DNA from: Helicobacter sp. TUL
GTDB lineage: Bacteria > Campylobacterota > Campylobacteria > Campylobacterales > Helicobacteraceae
Assembly (NCBI RefSeq): GCF_002287135.1
Contig: NZ_NESU01000007.1
Coordinates: forward strand, 34,809 to 98,808
Length of the DNA: 64,000 bases
Reading direction: 5' to 3'
Shown: positions 19,418-28,145 of the stretch, in pieces
Layout of the letters: every line of letters starts with the position of its first letter
Position numbering within the stretch: position 1 is the first letter of the stretch
Made by a program: the position numbers and the translations under genes
Notes under the pieces: generated by a model
What the model was told of the DNA's origin: nothing
Databases searched by the model: none
The model's input: only the letters and a program-made list of their open reading frames with translations

Positions 19418-19502
19418 GGATTTAGAGATTAAGAGTGAAATTTGTTTTGATATGCCATGTTGAAATGATGTGGTAGGATTTGCAAACATTGGGTGCTTTT
19501 GG

Positions 19503-19508
19503 TATAAT
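19503..19508 (+). promoter_or_regulatory. -10 box before the small membrane protein gene
   Basis: TATAAT 29 bases before ATG 19538 in a 120-base gap. Confidence 0.45.
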
Positions 19509-19537
19509 CTAGCTAAAAATATAAGGATACAATACTA

Positions 19538-19957
19538 ATGGATACTCTCTCACCTGAAGCACTTTTTATTCTTGTGAGCTTCTTTTTTACTTTTTTATTT
19601 GGTGTCATTGTTTTATTGTATTTATTTGGTCCTGCGCCCAAAAAGGTTGTAACACTTGAGGAGGAAACGACGCCAAAAGCCCAAGATAGACTTAAGGCGA
19701 TTATGGAGATTGTGGATAATCCCAAAAGTGATACAAAAGCCTTGCAAAAAGCTTCTGATGATTTTTTTACCTATTATGATGAAATGGAGCTTAGTGATTA
19801 CAAGAAAAAAGCTTTTTTGTTTGCACTTGTAGTGCATAAACATGCAACACACGAGATTATTATTAATGCTGATACACTCTTGCGAAAGCTTAATCCTGAC
19901 TTGGAATACGAGCTTACAAAGACACTCAATCGTGCCCTTGATGCGCGTTCAATCTAG
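19538..19957 (+). CDS. Single-TM anchored hypothetical protein
   Basis: A 139-residue protein with one N-terminal membrane segment (residues 9-30, FILVSFFFTFLFGVIVLLYLF) followed by a charged, helical cytoplasmic domain of about 100 residues. No family motif is recognised, but the layout looks like a conserved Helicobacter hypothetical. A ribosome site AAGGA lies upstream. It converges with the next gene, overlapping it by 4 bases tail to tail. Confidence 0.75.
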   Translation: MDTLSPEALFILVSFFFTFLFGVIVLLYLFGPAPKKVVTLEEETTPKAQDRLKAIMEIVDNPKSDTKALQKASDDFFTYYDEMELSDYKKKAFLFALVVHKHATHEIIINADTLLRKLNPDLEYELTKTLNRALDARSI

Positions 19958-20265
19958 CGATTATTTCTTAGTTTATTTTCAAAATCTTTTTTAAGCTTTG
20001 CCTCTTGTTCTCGTAAATTTTGTTTGGCGCGTTTCCTTTCCTCAAGCCGCTCTTTTTCAAGCATTACTTTGCGCTCCTTGCTTTCGCGTATTTTTTGCAT
20101 ATATTGTTCGCGTCGTTTTGGATCTTGGTATTGTATAGGTTTCATAAACATCATACCAAGCACAACCATAAACAACACAAGCGCCATAGCCGAGTCGTTT
20201 CCGCCAAAATGAAACCACAAAGCCCCAACAAGTGCCGAGATAAAGAATTTTAAAAAAAGCTTCAC
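19954..20265 (-). CDS. Small membrane protein with coiled-coil tail
   Basis: A 103-residue protein: two hydrophobic segments (residues 4-20 and 26-42), then a highly charged Lys/Glu/Arg coiled coil to the end. No enzyme motif. Likely an inner-membrane protein with a cytoplasmic tail. It starts 15 bases after the gene at 20281 and is probably the last member of the hisS-pepF operon. Confidence 0.7.
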   Translation of the reverse strand: MKLFLKFFISALVGALWFHFGGNDSAMALVLFMVVLGMMFMKPIQYQDPKRREQYMQKIRESKERKVMLEKERLEERKRAKQNLREQEAKLKKDFENKLRNNR

Positions 20266-20280
20266 AATTGCTCCATAGGA

Positions 20281-20766
20281 TTATGATTTATCATCTTTTG
20301 TTTCAAATAAATACGCATTTTTGGGGTTTGAAGAGAGAGCAAAAAATGAGTGCTCCAAGCCCTCTGAATCTTGTGTCGCGATTTCAAGACCGCTATATAA
20401 ATTAGGATTGCTGACATTGATAAAAAGCGATATTTCTTGCGCCAATGTAGAATCTTGCAACAGGATTTGCACGATTCCATCATATTGGATAGTTACTAAA
20501 CTCCCAAAATTATGCGCCCCAAACCCAGCTTCAAAGCTAATACTATGCGTTCCTATCTCGATACTCTCAAATGTGTAGCCTGCAAGCACAAAGAGAGTAA
20601 GTGTATCAAGATTTTTGTCAATGTCTGGTGGCAATGGTGGATCAAAGGTTGTTTGAGAAATATCACACAAAATGCTAAAAGAAATATTTTGCTCAATAAG
20701 GAGATGTAAAATTTCTTTTGCATGTTTGGTAAGCAGGGCTTTTAGCTTGATATTTTGGCAAATCAT
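20281..20766 (-). CDS. Conserved hypothetical protein downstream of pepF
   Basis: A 161-residue soluble acidic protein with no signal peptide and no recognised motif. Its start overlaps the pepF stop by 4 bases, so translation is coupled. The position after pepF resembles an H. pylori hypothetical gene, as far as I can recall. Function unknown. Confidence 0.75.
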   Translation of the reverse strand: MICQNIKLKALLTKHAKEILHLLIEQNISFSILCDISQTTFDPPLPPDIDKNLDTLTLFVLAGYTFESIEIGTHSISFEAGFGAHNFGSLVTIQYDGIVQILLQDSTLAQEISLFINVSNPNLYSGLEIATQDSEGLEHSFFALSSNPKNAYLFETKDDKS

Positions 20767-22574
20767 GCAAGCAACCCTTCAAATTCACTAAAAAGTTTTT
20801 GCACTTCCTGAATACCAATATCCCAAAATGCACCATCTTCAATATCAAAGCCAAATTTTTTGACAAGTTTTCTTGGGCTTTGGCTACCACCAAGAGAGAG
20901 AAATTCGGTATAGGTTTTGATAAATTTTTGTCTCTCTTTTGGGGTTTGTGCGCGTTTGTAGAGTCCAAAAAGCGCCAATACAAGAAGTTGCCCATAGCTA
21001 TAGGCGTAGCAATAAAATGGAGAGTGGATAAAGTGTGGGATATAGCACCACCACGAAGCATAGTTTTTGGTAAGTTTAAGTGAATCTCCAAACATTTTGG
21101 TATTTTCTTCTAGCCAGATTTTATCAAAGTCTTGAGATTGTAACTCGCCTTCTATGCTGTGTATAGCGCGTTCAAAATTTGTCATAACAATTTGTCTAAA
21201 AAGCGTGGAAAAGATATCCTCTAGTTTTCCAGCATACAACGGGATAAGCTCTTCTTTGCTAAGTTTAGTTTTGAGCGTATCAAAGAGTAGCATTTCACCA
21301 AATACCGACGCTGTTTCGGCTGTAGTGAGTGGTGTATCCATATTAAGATAGCCCATTTTTTTGCTAAGCTCTTGGTGAATCATATGCCCAAACTCATGAG
21401 CTATGGTAAAAATATCACGCCTTGAATCCGTGTAGTTTAGCAATACATAAGGATGTGCGCTAGGCACTGCACCATGACTAAATGCCCCACCTCGTTTATT
21501 TGGCTTAGGATGTGAATCTACCCAACCATTTTTGATGGCTTCTTTGATGATGTCGCTAAAACGCGGAGAAAATGCATTAAAGGAGTGCAAGACAAGCTCC
21601 AATGCTTTGTTATAGCTTATTGTGTCTTGTGTTTTGGTTTCTAGTGGCGCGTATCTGTCATAATCTTTGAGTGTTTTTAGCCCCAACATTTTGGCTTTGA
21701 GCTTGTAGTATTGTTGCACGATATGGAAGTTTTTTGTAACAGATTCTATAAGCGTATCGACACTTTTTTGTGATATGCAATTACTGATGTGGCGGAAACT
21801 TTCACTTTTTGGATAGCCACGCAATTGCTTAGTAAGCGCGACATCTTTGCGAACGATATTTAGGATATAGGTAAGTAAATGCCGTGATTTAGCAAGTTTT
21901 TTACTAAAAACCTTTTGTGCTTTTTTGCGCATTTTTTGTTGTGGGTGGTGTAGGCGCGCGAGAATCTCCTCTTCACTTAAGAGGTTTTTTTCACCCATAT
22001 TGAATCTCATTTGTGCAAGGTGCTCATCAAAAAGTCGCCCAAACGCATCACTTCCAATAGGGGAGAGCTTAAGGATAATTTGTTCTTCTTTGAGAGTTAG
22101 ATTGTGCTTGGCTTGTGCGGCGATATTTTGGAGATAAAATTTGTATTGTGGAGCGGATTGTATAAAGGCATTAAGTTTTTGTGAATCCAATCTCGCAAGT
22201 TCTAGGTCAAAAAATACAATATCATTTTGTGCCTTATTGACTTTATGCTCAAACTCCGCATATATCGAGCCATTTGTCGTGTCTTGTGCAAAAAGCAAAA
22301 ACGCATATGTCATAATCCTACCTAGATTCTCACAAAGATTCTCATATTCTTTGATAGCGATTTCAAATTCTTTTGGCGCGAGAGTATGCAACTTGCCCTC
22401 ATAAGTTTTGGCAAAATTCTTACACGCATTTTGTGCTTTTATACACGCGCCTTGTGCTTGTTTTTGTGAAGCAAAAAGTGCTTTTAGATTCCATACAGAA
22501 TCTGTGGGAAATCGCATTTTTATAGGTTTTGGTGTGACTTTGTTTGTCCTGTTTTGTTTTGTTCGTGTTTGCAT
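20763..22574 (-). CDS. pepF: Oligoendopeptidase F (M3 metallopeptidase)
   Basis: A 603-residue zinc oligopeptidase that trims short peptides in the cytosol. The active-site motif IAHEFGHMIHQELS (HExxH type) lies near residue 391 and the third zinc ligand Glu in TTAETASVFGEML about 25 residues later. The N-terminal half is the usual helical PepF domain. ATG 22574 follows AAGGAG at good spacing. It lies 17 bases downstream of hisS. Confidence 0.93.
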   Translation of the reverse strand: MQTRTKQNRTNKVTPKPIKMRFPTDSVWNLKALFASQKQAQGACIKAQNACKNFAKTYEGKLHTLAPKEFEIAIKEYENLCENLGRIMTYAFLLFAQDTTNGSIYAEFEHKVNKAQNDIVFFDLELARLDSQKLNAFIQSAPQYKFYLQNIAAQAKHNLTLKEEQIILKLSPIGSDAFGRLFDEHLAQMRFNMGEKNLLSEEEILARLHHPQQKMRKKAQKVFSKKLAKSRHLLTYILNIVRKDVALTKQLRGYPKSESFRHISNCISQKSVDTLIESVTKNFHIVQQYYKLKAKMLGLKTLKDYDRYAPLETKTQDTISYNKALELVLHSFNAFSPRFSDIIKEAIKNGWVDSHPKPNKRGGAFSHGAVPSAHPYVLLNYTDSRRDIFTIAHEFGHMIHQELSKKMGYLNMDTPLTTAETASVFGEMLLFDTLKTKLSKEELIPLYAGKLEDIFSTLFRQIVMTNFERAIHSIEGELQSQDFDKIWLEENTKMFGDSLKLTKNYASWWCYIPHFIHSPFYCYAYSYGQLLVLALFGLYKRAQTPKERQKFIKTYTEFLSLGGSQSPRKLVKKFGFDIEDGAFWDIGIQEVQKLFSEFEGLLA

Positions 22575-22591
22575 ATTTGCTCCTTTGTCCC

Positions 22592-23917
22592 CTAGTTTTG
22601 TTTGAGAATCTCTAGCGTTTTGAGGAAGGATATATCTTCTAATTGCATACCACTTGTCATATTTTTTAGTGTTATGCTTTTTGCTTTAAACTCACTTTCT
22701 CCTATGACAAGCACAAATTCGTGCCCTAGAGTGTTGGCATAACTAAATGGTTTTTTGAGTTTAACGATGTCAGGGTATATTTCAATCGCAATATCTGATC
22801 GCCTAAAGGATTCTGCTAGAGTGTGCGCATACGCCATATATTCCTCACTCATACATACAAGCAATGCGCGTGCAGAAGTGGATTTGCCCTCTAAAAGCTT
22901 AAGTTCTTTCATAGCCGCAAGAAGCCTATCAACACCTATAGACGCACCCACGCCACTCATTTTTTGCTTAGAAAATGTCGTAGTTAGGTTGTCGTATCGT
23001 CCTCCAGAGCATACACTGCCAATGCTTGGAATTTGTGTGAGGATTGTTTCATATACGATCCCTGTATAATATCCAAGCCCTCTAGCAATACAAAAATGCA
23101 CACGATAGCAATCTTTATCCATTTGGAGTGGCTTTAGAATCTCATAAAGTCGCTCAATATCCTCAATGCCCTCTTTGAGTTCATCATTCCATTGTTTGAG
23201 ATGCGCGATACTTGTAAAAAATTCTTCACCAGAACCATTTTGTTTGATTGAAACATATTGCAAGATTTCTTTTGCTTGTTGTTCTTTTATGTCAAGCTCA
23301 CTATCAAGCTCAGCCAATACCCCTTCTTCTCCGATTTTATCAAGCTTATCGATGATACGCAAGGTTGCATTAACATCTTGAGGTTGTGTGATACCAAAAT
23401 GTTTGCAAATACCATTAAGAATCTTGCGATGGTTAATACGTATGCTAAATTCATCAATGTCTAAATTTACAAGTGAGGCATAGATAACTTGGAGAATCTC
23501 CGCATCACAAGAGAGTGAATCGCTCCCAATAAAGTCAAAATCACATTGTGTAAATTCCCTGTAGCGCCCCTTTTGCGCTCTCTCACCACGAAACACATTA
23601 CCTATAGCAAAACGCTTAAAGGGAAGTTGGAGCTGGTTTTGGTATTGGGCAATAAAACGCGCTAATGGGACGGTGAGATCAAATCGCAGGGCAACATCAC
23701 GATCACCTTTATCTTTAAAGCGATAGAGTTCTTTTTGAATCTCATCGCTACCTTGTTTGACAAGCACTTCAGCATATTCTAAATGTGGTGTTTCAATAGG
23801 CACAAAGCCAAATTTCAAAAATACTTCACTAACTTTTTGTAATAAATTTTTTTTCGCCATTGCCTCTTGTGGTAGGCAATCTTTGAATCCACTCAATGTT
23901 CGAGGGGTGATAAGCAT
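22592..23917 (-). CDS. hisS: Histidyl-tRNA synthetase
   Basis: A 441-residue class II synthetase. Motif 2 reads [20 protein letters not shown] near residue 110, the histidine-binding segments are [12 protein letters not shown] and the GGRYDNL motif (motif 3 region [11 protein letters not shown]) follows. The C-terminal anticodon-binding domain starts near residue 340. It is the first gene of hisS-pepF-20281-19954. Upstream lies the decayed region. Confidence 0.96.
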   Translation of the reverse strand: MLITPRTLSGFKDCLPQEAMAKKNLLQKVSEVFLKFGFVPIETPHLEYAEVLVKQGSDEIQKELYRFKDKGDRDVALRFDLTVPLARFIAQYQNQLQLPFKRFAIGNVFRGERAQKGRYREFTQCDFDFIGSDSLSCDAEILQVIYASLVNLDIDEFSIRINHRKILNGICKHFGITQPQDVNATLRIIDKLDKIGEEGVLAELDSELDIKEQQAKEILQYVSIKQNGSGEEFFTSIAHLKQWNDELKEGIEDIERLYEILKPLQMDKDCYRVHFCIARGLGYYTGIVYETILTQIPSIGSVCSGGRYDNLTTTFSKQKMSGVGASIGVDRLLAAMKELKLLEGKSTSARALLVCMSEEYMAYAHTLAESFRRSDIAIEIYPDIVKLKKPFSYANTLGHEFVLVIGESEFKAKSITLKNMTSGMQLEDISFLKTLEILKQN

Positions 23918-24300
23918 ATATACTCCTAAAATCTCTTAATGTTCCTTAATTATATCTTAGTTCTTTTGAATTTTAGGTAAGGTTTGCAGAAATCTTGCTA
24001 GGAAGTTACTAATTCGCGTTACGAATCTAGTGTCGCATCATCATTTTATGTGTTGAGAAATATATAAAAATTGAGAAAGTAGGCTTAGAGTTTCATTAGG
24101 CGTTTGTATGCGATAAAACAAAGCCCTTGAGCATAGAGGAGGTGCTGGAGATAGTGGATATTGCCTAAAGGTTTAAAATTTAATGGGGAGTGACCATGGC
24201 TTTAGGATATGATAAACGTTTCTATCAAAACAGCAAATTTAATAATATAATTTCTGATGATGCTACAATCCGTACCCAATGCAATTACTAAGAGGGTGAA

Positions 24301-24522
24301 ACGTGCCTTTCAATACCCTCAAAAGCATTAAGCATAGATGAAAATAACCTTGCAATCGTAAAAACACTTGACATAAAGCGCAGAGTGAGGTTGGATATCA
24401 TCGGTAGTCCGTATTTGTGGGCGGATATATGCTTATACATGTGGGCTTTGTAATGCAAAAATAGACACGAATCTAGCTCTAGAAAACTTAGAGTTATACC
24501 AAAAAATCGCGATGATAAATAG
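24301..24522 (+). pseudogene. hypC: hypC remnant (hydrogenase maturation chaperone)
   Basis: Reads CLSIPSKALSIDENNLAIV, then KTLDIKRRVRLDIIGSP, in one frame; then MLIHVGFVMQK in the next; then IDTNLALENLELYQKIA after another shift. Together these are a full HypC, the [NiFe]-hydrogenase chaperone whose N-terminal Cys2 is essential. The start codon is now ACG (24301-24303) behind an intact GAGGGTG ribosome site, with frameshifts near 24415 and in the A run at 24437-24441. Clearly dead. No hypB or hypD is recognisable next to it. Confidence 0.85.
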
Positions 24523-24616
24523 ATTAAAAAGCGAGCGACCTAGAAAATATAATCTAAGATATTTTTGTTTGAAAATGCAAAAAAGGCTTTTAATATACAA
24601 TAAAAACAAGGCTTAA

Positions 24617-24688
24617 ATAGGCGATGCTGTGCCTGTATATTTAGCTTATAAGGTAGGTAGAGAAATAATCATATCATTAAATGAATAA
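24617..24688 (+). pseudogene. C-terminal remnant of a cytosine-C5 DNA methyltransferase
   Basis: The frame reads IGDAVPVYLAYKVGREIIIS before its stop; IGxAVPxxLA is the conserved last motif (motif X) of m5C methyltransferases. Upstream, YNKNKA ends in a stop just before it, where YKM-type residues would be expected, so a few bases are lost. No other methyltransferase motif is recognisable. It is the only surviving part. Confidence 0.65.
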
Positions 24689-24872
24689 ACACATTGGGAC
24701 AAGAATCTATTTTAGATTTTATATCACAAAGTAATTTGAAAAATATGTTTTACAGAAAATGAATATGAAGGAGTGCTCACAAGCATTGATTGAAAAAAAT
24801 AACCCAAGTATGATGCTCTATAAAAGTGTTTTTTTGATAAAAAGTAAAAGTGGTGAGAAATCGCACATAAAT

Positions 24873-25523
24873 TTAGCACAATATATACCCTTGTCCGCGG
24901 ACTGCATCAAGGGCTTTACCGCTTTTCCCTAATTTGCGTTTTAGTCGTGAAATAGCAATGTTTATTGCCTTATCTTTGACACTATCATCACCCCAAACTT
25001 CACTAGCTAATTCATAGCGTTCAATTAGCCGTTTTTTATTGCTTAAAAAATGCGCTAAAATACGAAATTCTAGTGCAGAAAGTTTTATATTTTTCTTTTT
25101 TACTCGCACTTTATTTTGAGATAAATCCATATATATATTTTTAAAATTTAGCTCATTTTTTATACCTTGTATGCGGCGCAAAACAGCTTTTATTCTAGCT
25201 TTTAACTCAATTATATCAAAAGGCTTTGCTATATAGTCATCAGCACCACTTAAAAAGCCATTTATTTTATCGCTTTGTTCGCATTTTGCACTAATTACAA
25301 TGATACCTATTTCAATGCCTTCTTCGCGAATATTTTTAATAAAATCTAATCCATTTTCTGCAATTAAATCTATATCAATTAAAAGCAAATCTACATTTTG
25401 GCATTCTTTTAAAATACCGGTGCAAGACTTAAAACAAGTCACTTCGTAATCTTCAGCTTTGAAATGATGTTTTAAAAGCTTTAACACATCTTTTTCATTG
25501 TCAATTATTATAATTTTTGTCAC
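24873..25523 (-). CDS. PhoB/PhosR-type response regulator, orphan
   Basis: A 216-residue OmpR-family regulator. The receiver has the acidic pair, phospho-acceptor Asp about residue 50 (LLLIDIDL) and the switch Lys in YIAKPF; the winged-helix domain ends AVRGQGYILC. It lies 66 bases downstream of pstB on the same strand, so its likely job is phosphate control, like Campylobacter PhosR or E. coli PhoB. No histidine kinase is in the window, so its partner must be elsewhere or missing. Composition is AT-rich like the pst genes and unlike hisS or ndh. Confidence 0.85.
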   Translation of the reverse strand: MTKIIIIDNEKDVLKLLKHHFKAEDYEVTCFKSCTGILKECQNVDLLLIDIDLIAENGLDFIKNIREEGIEIGIIVISAKCEQSDKINGFLSGADDYIAKPFDIIELKARIKAVLRRIQGIKNELNFKNIYMDLSQNKVRVKKKNIKLSALEFRILAHFLSNKKRLIERYELASEVWGDDSVKDKAINIAISRLKRKLGKSGKALDAVRGQGYILC

Positions 25524-25589
25524 TGCTTCTCCTTTGTTTATTGTGAATTTTTAAACTCGGGCTTTTTTGTGGAATTGTTAAAAAATAAA

Positions 25590-26348
25590 TTATCCTATTT
25601 TACCTCCTAAATAAGCTCGTAAAAGTTTAGTTTGTGGCTTTTTAAATATTTCTTCACTAGCGCCAGATTCAATCATTTCACCCATATACATAAATGCAGT
25701 AAAATCACCTATTCGCATAGCTTGTGCCATATTATGCGTGACAATTAATACGGTGTATTTTTCTTTTAACTCTAAAATTAGCTCTTCAATCGCTGCTGTG
25801 CTTATAGGGTCTAGTGCGGAAGTTGGCTCATCAAAAAGTAAAATTTCAGGACTTAGCGCGATAGCTCTTGCGATACAAAGGCGCTGGGCTTGTCCGCCAC
25901 TTAATGCGGTAGCATCGCTATTTAGCCGATCTTTTACTTCATTCCAAAGATTTACTCTTTTTAGTGAGCTTTCTAATTTTGTTTCAAGTATGGTTTTGTC
26001 GCGTTCGCCTTTAATTTTTAATCCATAAAGCACATTTGCTCTTATGCTCATATTAAAGGGTGTAGGTGCCTGAAAAATCATACCTATTTTACTGCGTAAA
26101 TCAATTAAATTTGTGCTTTTTTTGAGAATATTTTTGCCTTTGAAAATAATTTCACCAGTGTAGCGATTACCCTCTGTGATATCACAAATTCTATTTACAG
26201 AGCGTAGCAAAGTGCTTTTGCCACATCCACTAGGTCCTATTAGTGCAGTTACACTATTTTTCTTTAACGTTAAATTTACATTTTTAACGCTCGCTTCGCT
26301 TTTATTTGGATAATAAAAGCTAAAATTTTTTATCTCTAAAATACTCAT
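25590..26348 (-). CDS. pstB: Phosphate ABC transporter ATPase PstB
   Basis: A 252-residue ABC ATPase that powers high-affinity phosphate uptake. Walker A GPSGCGKS (residues 38-45), Q-loop MIFQAPTPFNMSI typical of PstB, signature LSGGQAQR and Walker B LLFDEPTSALDP are all present. It follows a short Tat-leader ORF after pstA. Strong AT bias in codons. Confidence 0.95.
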   Translation of the reverse strand: MSILEIKNFSFYYPNKSEASVKNVNLTLKKNSVTALIGPSGCGKSTLLRSVNRICDITEGNRYTGEIIFKGKNILKKSTNLIDLRSKIGMIFQAPTPFNMSIRANVLYGLKIKGERDKTILETKLESSLKRVNLWNEVKDRLNSDATALSGGQAQRLCIARAIALSPEILLFDEPTSALDPISTAAIEELILELKEKYTVLIVTHNMAQAMRIGDFTAFMYMGEMIESGASEEIFKKPQTKLLRAYLGGKIG

Positions 26349-26386
26349 TGTATCCCTTTTAGGCGTTTTATAATTACTGATTTTGA

Positions 26387-26494
26387 TTATGGATTCAATT
26401 CAAGTCTTTTGTTTAGATAGCTATTATACAAATTGCCATCAAAACTAGCACAGCTGATTGCCATTGTCGTTTTAATAAAGCCTCTTCTATTCAT
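26387..26494 (-). pseudogene. Truncated Tat-secreted protein (signal peptide remnant)
   Basis: A 35-codon ORF between pstA and pstB starting MNRRGFIKTTMAISCA, which has a twin-arginine motif (RRGFIK) and a short hydrophobic stretch, behind an AAGGAT ribosome site. It stops at 26387 without a mature domain. In a Pho operon the obvious full-length candidate is a Tat-exported alkaline phosphatase of the PhoX type, but the remaining residues do not prove that. Probably the head of a deleted gene. Confidence 0.55.
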
Positions 26495-26509
26495 TGTATT
26501 ATCCTTGAT

Positions 26510-27325
26510 TTATTGTTTTTTCATAAATGCTATTTTGCTTATTAAGTTTGCTCCTAGCACCATAATAAGTAATAGCATTGCTCCACTCCACGCCGCATTT
26601 CGTAAGTTTTCTTCACTACTTAGGCTAAACTCATAAATGCTTACACTTAGACTTGGCAGCGAGCTAAAAATATCAAAGCTAAAAAAGTCATTATTGGCAT
26701 TTGTAAATAATAATGGCGCACTTTCACCCGCTATTCTAGCTATACCTAAAATTACACCAGTAATAAGTGCAGGTTTAGCATTTGCTATCATTACACTCAT
26801 TATTACTTGCATTTTATTTGCACCCAAAGCAAAGCTAGCTTCTTTTAGTTTTACACTTACAGATTCTAGTGCTTCAAAATAAGTTTTAGCTACTACACAA
26901 AGCATAATAAAACCAAGTGCCAATGCACCAGCTATACCGCTATAAGAGCCAAAAAATCTTACAAAAGTGGCATAAATAAATACACCTACAATAATGCTAG
27001 GTGTGCTAAGCATTACTTCTACTAAACATTTAAAGGCATTTTTTAGGGCTTTGTTTTTGATATATTCGCTAATATAAATACCAGCAAAAGAACCAAAAAA
27101 TAATCCTAAAATACTAGCCATAAATACTAAAATTATTTGCCCTAAAATTGCATTGCCAAGACCACCAAAAGCAGTAGGCATAGTAAATAAAGAAAGGCTA
27201 AATCCGCCGATTCCTTTATAAATTAAACAAGCAATAATAAAAAGCAAAAAACTAACACCAAGAAAACCAAAAAATATGCATATTGCGCTAAAAATTTTGT
27301 CTTTTATTTCATTTGTTAAAAGCAT
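26510..27325 (-). CDS. pstA: Phosphate ABC transporter permease PstA
   Basis: A 271-residue inner-membrane permease with about six TM segments. The ABC-contact loop reads EASFALGANKMQVIMSVMI, the EAA motif of PstA. I start at ATG 27323-27325, which follows GGAG and gives MLLTNEIKDK; it overlaps pstC by 17 bases. The longer in-frame Met would run well into pstC. Confidence 0.93.
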   Translation of the reverse strand: MLLTNEIKDKIFSAICIFFGFLGVSFLLFIIACLIYKGIGGFSLSLFTMPTAFGGLGNAILGQIILVFMASILGLFFGSFAGIYISEYIKNKALKNAFKCLVEVMLSTPSIIVGVFIYATFVRFFGSYSGIAGALALGFIMLCVVAKTYFEALESVSVKLKEASFALGANKMQVIMSVMIANAKPALITGVILGIARIAGESAPLLFTNANNDFFSFDIFSSLPSLSVSIYEFSLSSEENLRNAAWSGAMLLLIMVLGANLISKIAFMKKQ

Positions 27326-28145
27326 ATCTAACTCCAAATGAGCAAATTGCAGAAATACCAAATAAAATAAGGGCCAAAGCAAAAAGTGCACTTTGGTGTG
27401 TGGCATTTCCTATTGCTTCGCCAAATTGTAAAGCAATTGTTAGTGCGATTGAGCTTGCGGGCTCTACTAAACTAGGCTGAACTTTTAAAATTCCACCCAT
27501 TAAAAAAACTACCGCCATAGTTTCACCCAAAGCCCTAGCAAGTGCTAAAATTACTCCGGCTAAAATGCCACCTTTTGCGTGTATTAAAACCACAGAGCAA
27601 AGCACTTGCGCCCTAGTGCTACCAAGCGCATAAGCGGATTCAACCATAGCTCTTGGCACTGCATTTATCGCATCTTTTGCAATACAGGCAATTAGTGGCA
27701 AAATCATAATCGCTAAAACTCCACCACTAGCTAAGAGCCCCACACCAGAACCACCAAAAATAGCCCCCACAATTGGCACAAAATACAAAAAGCCCCACAT
27801 TCCATAAATTATGCTAGGAATTGCGGCCAAAAGCTCTATGCAAATGCTAAAAAACGATTTGAAACGATTAGTTAAAATATGCGTAAGAAAAATTGCTATT
27901 CCAAGTGAAACAGGCAAAGCAAAAATCATCGCAATTGCCGAGCTAAGCAAAGTAGCATAAATTGCCGCGGCTGCGCCAAAATGCTCTTTGCTTATATCCC
28001 AGCTACTATCAAATAAAAAGCCTATACCAAAGCGTTCAAAAGCAGTAGATGAACCAAAAATAAGCACTAAAAGTAACGCAAACATAAGTAAAACTATGCT
28101 AAATGCGCATAGTTTTACTAAAAAATTAAAGCTTTTTTCTATCAT
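27309..28145 (-). CDS. pstC: Phosphate ABC transporter permease PstC
   Basis: A 278-residue permease pairing with PstA. It has an N-terminal TM, a loop near residue 45 (GFLFDSSWD, PstC-like), and the EAA loop ESAYALGSTRAQVLCSVVL followed by ARALGETMAVVFLMGG, a signature of PstC. Its start overlaps the pstS stop by 4 bases, so translation is coupled. Confidence 0.93.
   Translation of the reverse strand: MIEKSFNFLVKLCAFSIVLLMFALLLVLIFGSSTAFERFGIGFLFDSSWDISKEHFGAAAAIYATLLSSAIAMIFALPVSLGIAIFLTHILTNRFKSFFSICIELLAAIPSIIYGMWGFLYFVPIVGAIFGGSGVGLLASGGVLAIMILPLIACIAKDAINAVPRAMVESAYALGSTRAQVLCSVVLIHAKGGILAGVILALARALGETMAVVFLMGGILKVQPSLVEPASSIALTIALQFGEAIGNATHQSALFALALILFGISAICSFGVRYAFNK

Larger units (their letters stand above)
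23940..24872. other. Decayed intergenic region with gene remnants
   Basis: About 930 bases without an intact gene. It holds the hypC remnant (24301-24522) and a DNA methyltransferase end (24617-24688), listed separately. A short frame at 24123-24164 reads ALEHRGGAGDSG, which recalls a glutamine-amidotransferase domain, but the match is too short to name. A 31-codon ORF with a GGGGAG site (24196-24291) lies just before hypC and is unrecognised. An unrecognised short frame reading toward the operon begins at 24761. The stretch 23940-24110 shows nothing except likely hisS promoter DNA. Confidence 0.7.

Noticed and set aside
24123..24164. ALEHRGGAGDSG reading as a glutamate synthase or other amidotransferase remnant
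   Set aside because: Too short, and neighbouring frames do not supply other family motifs.
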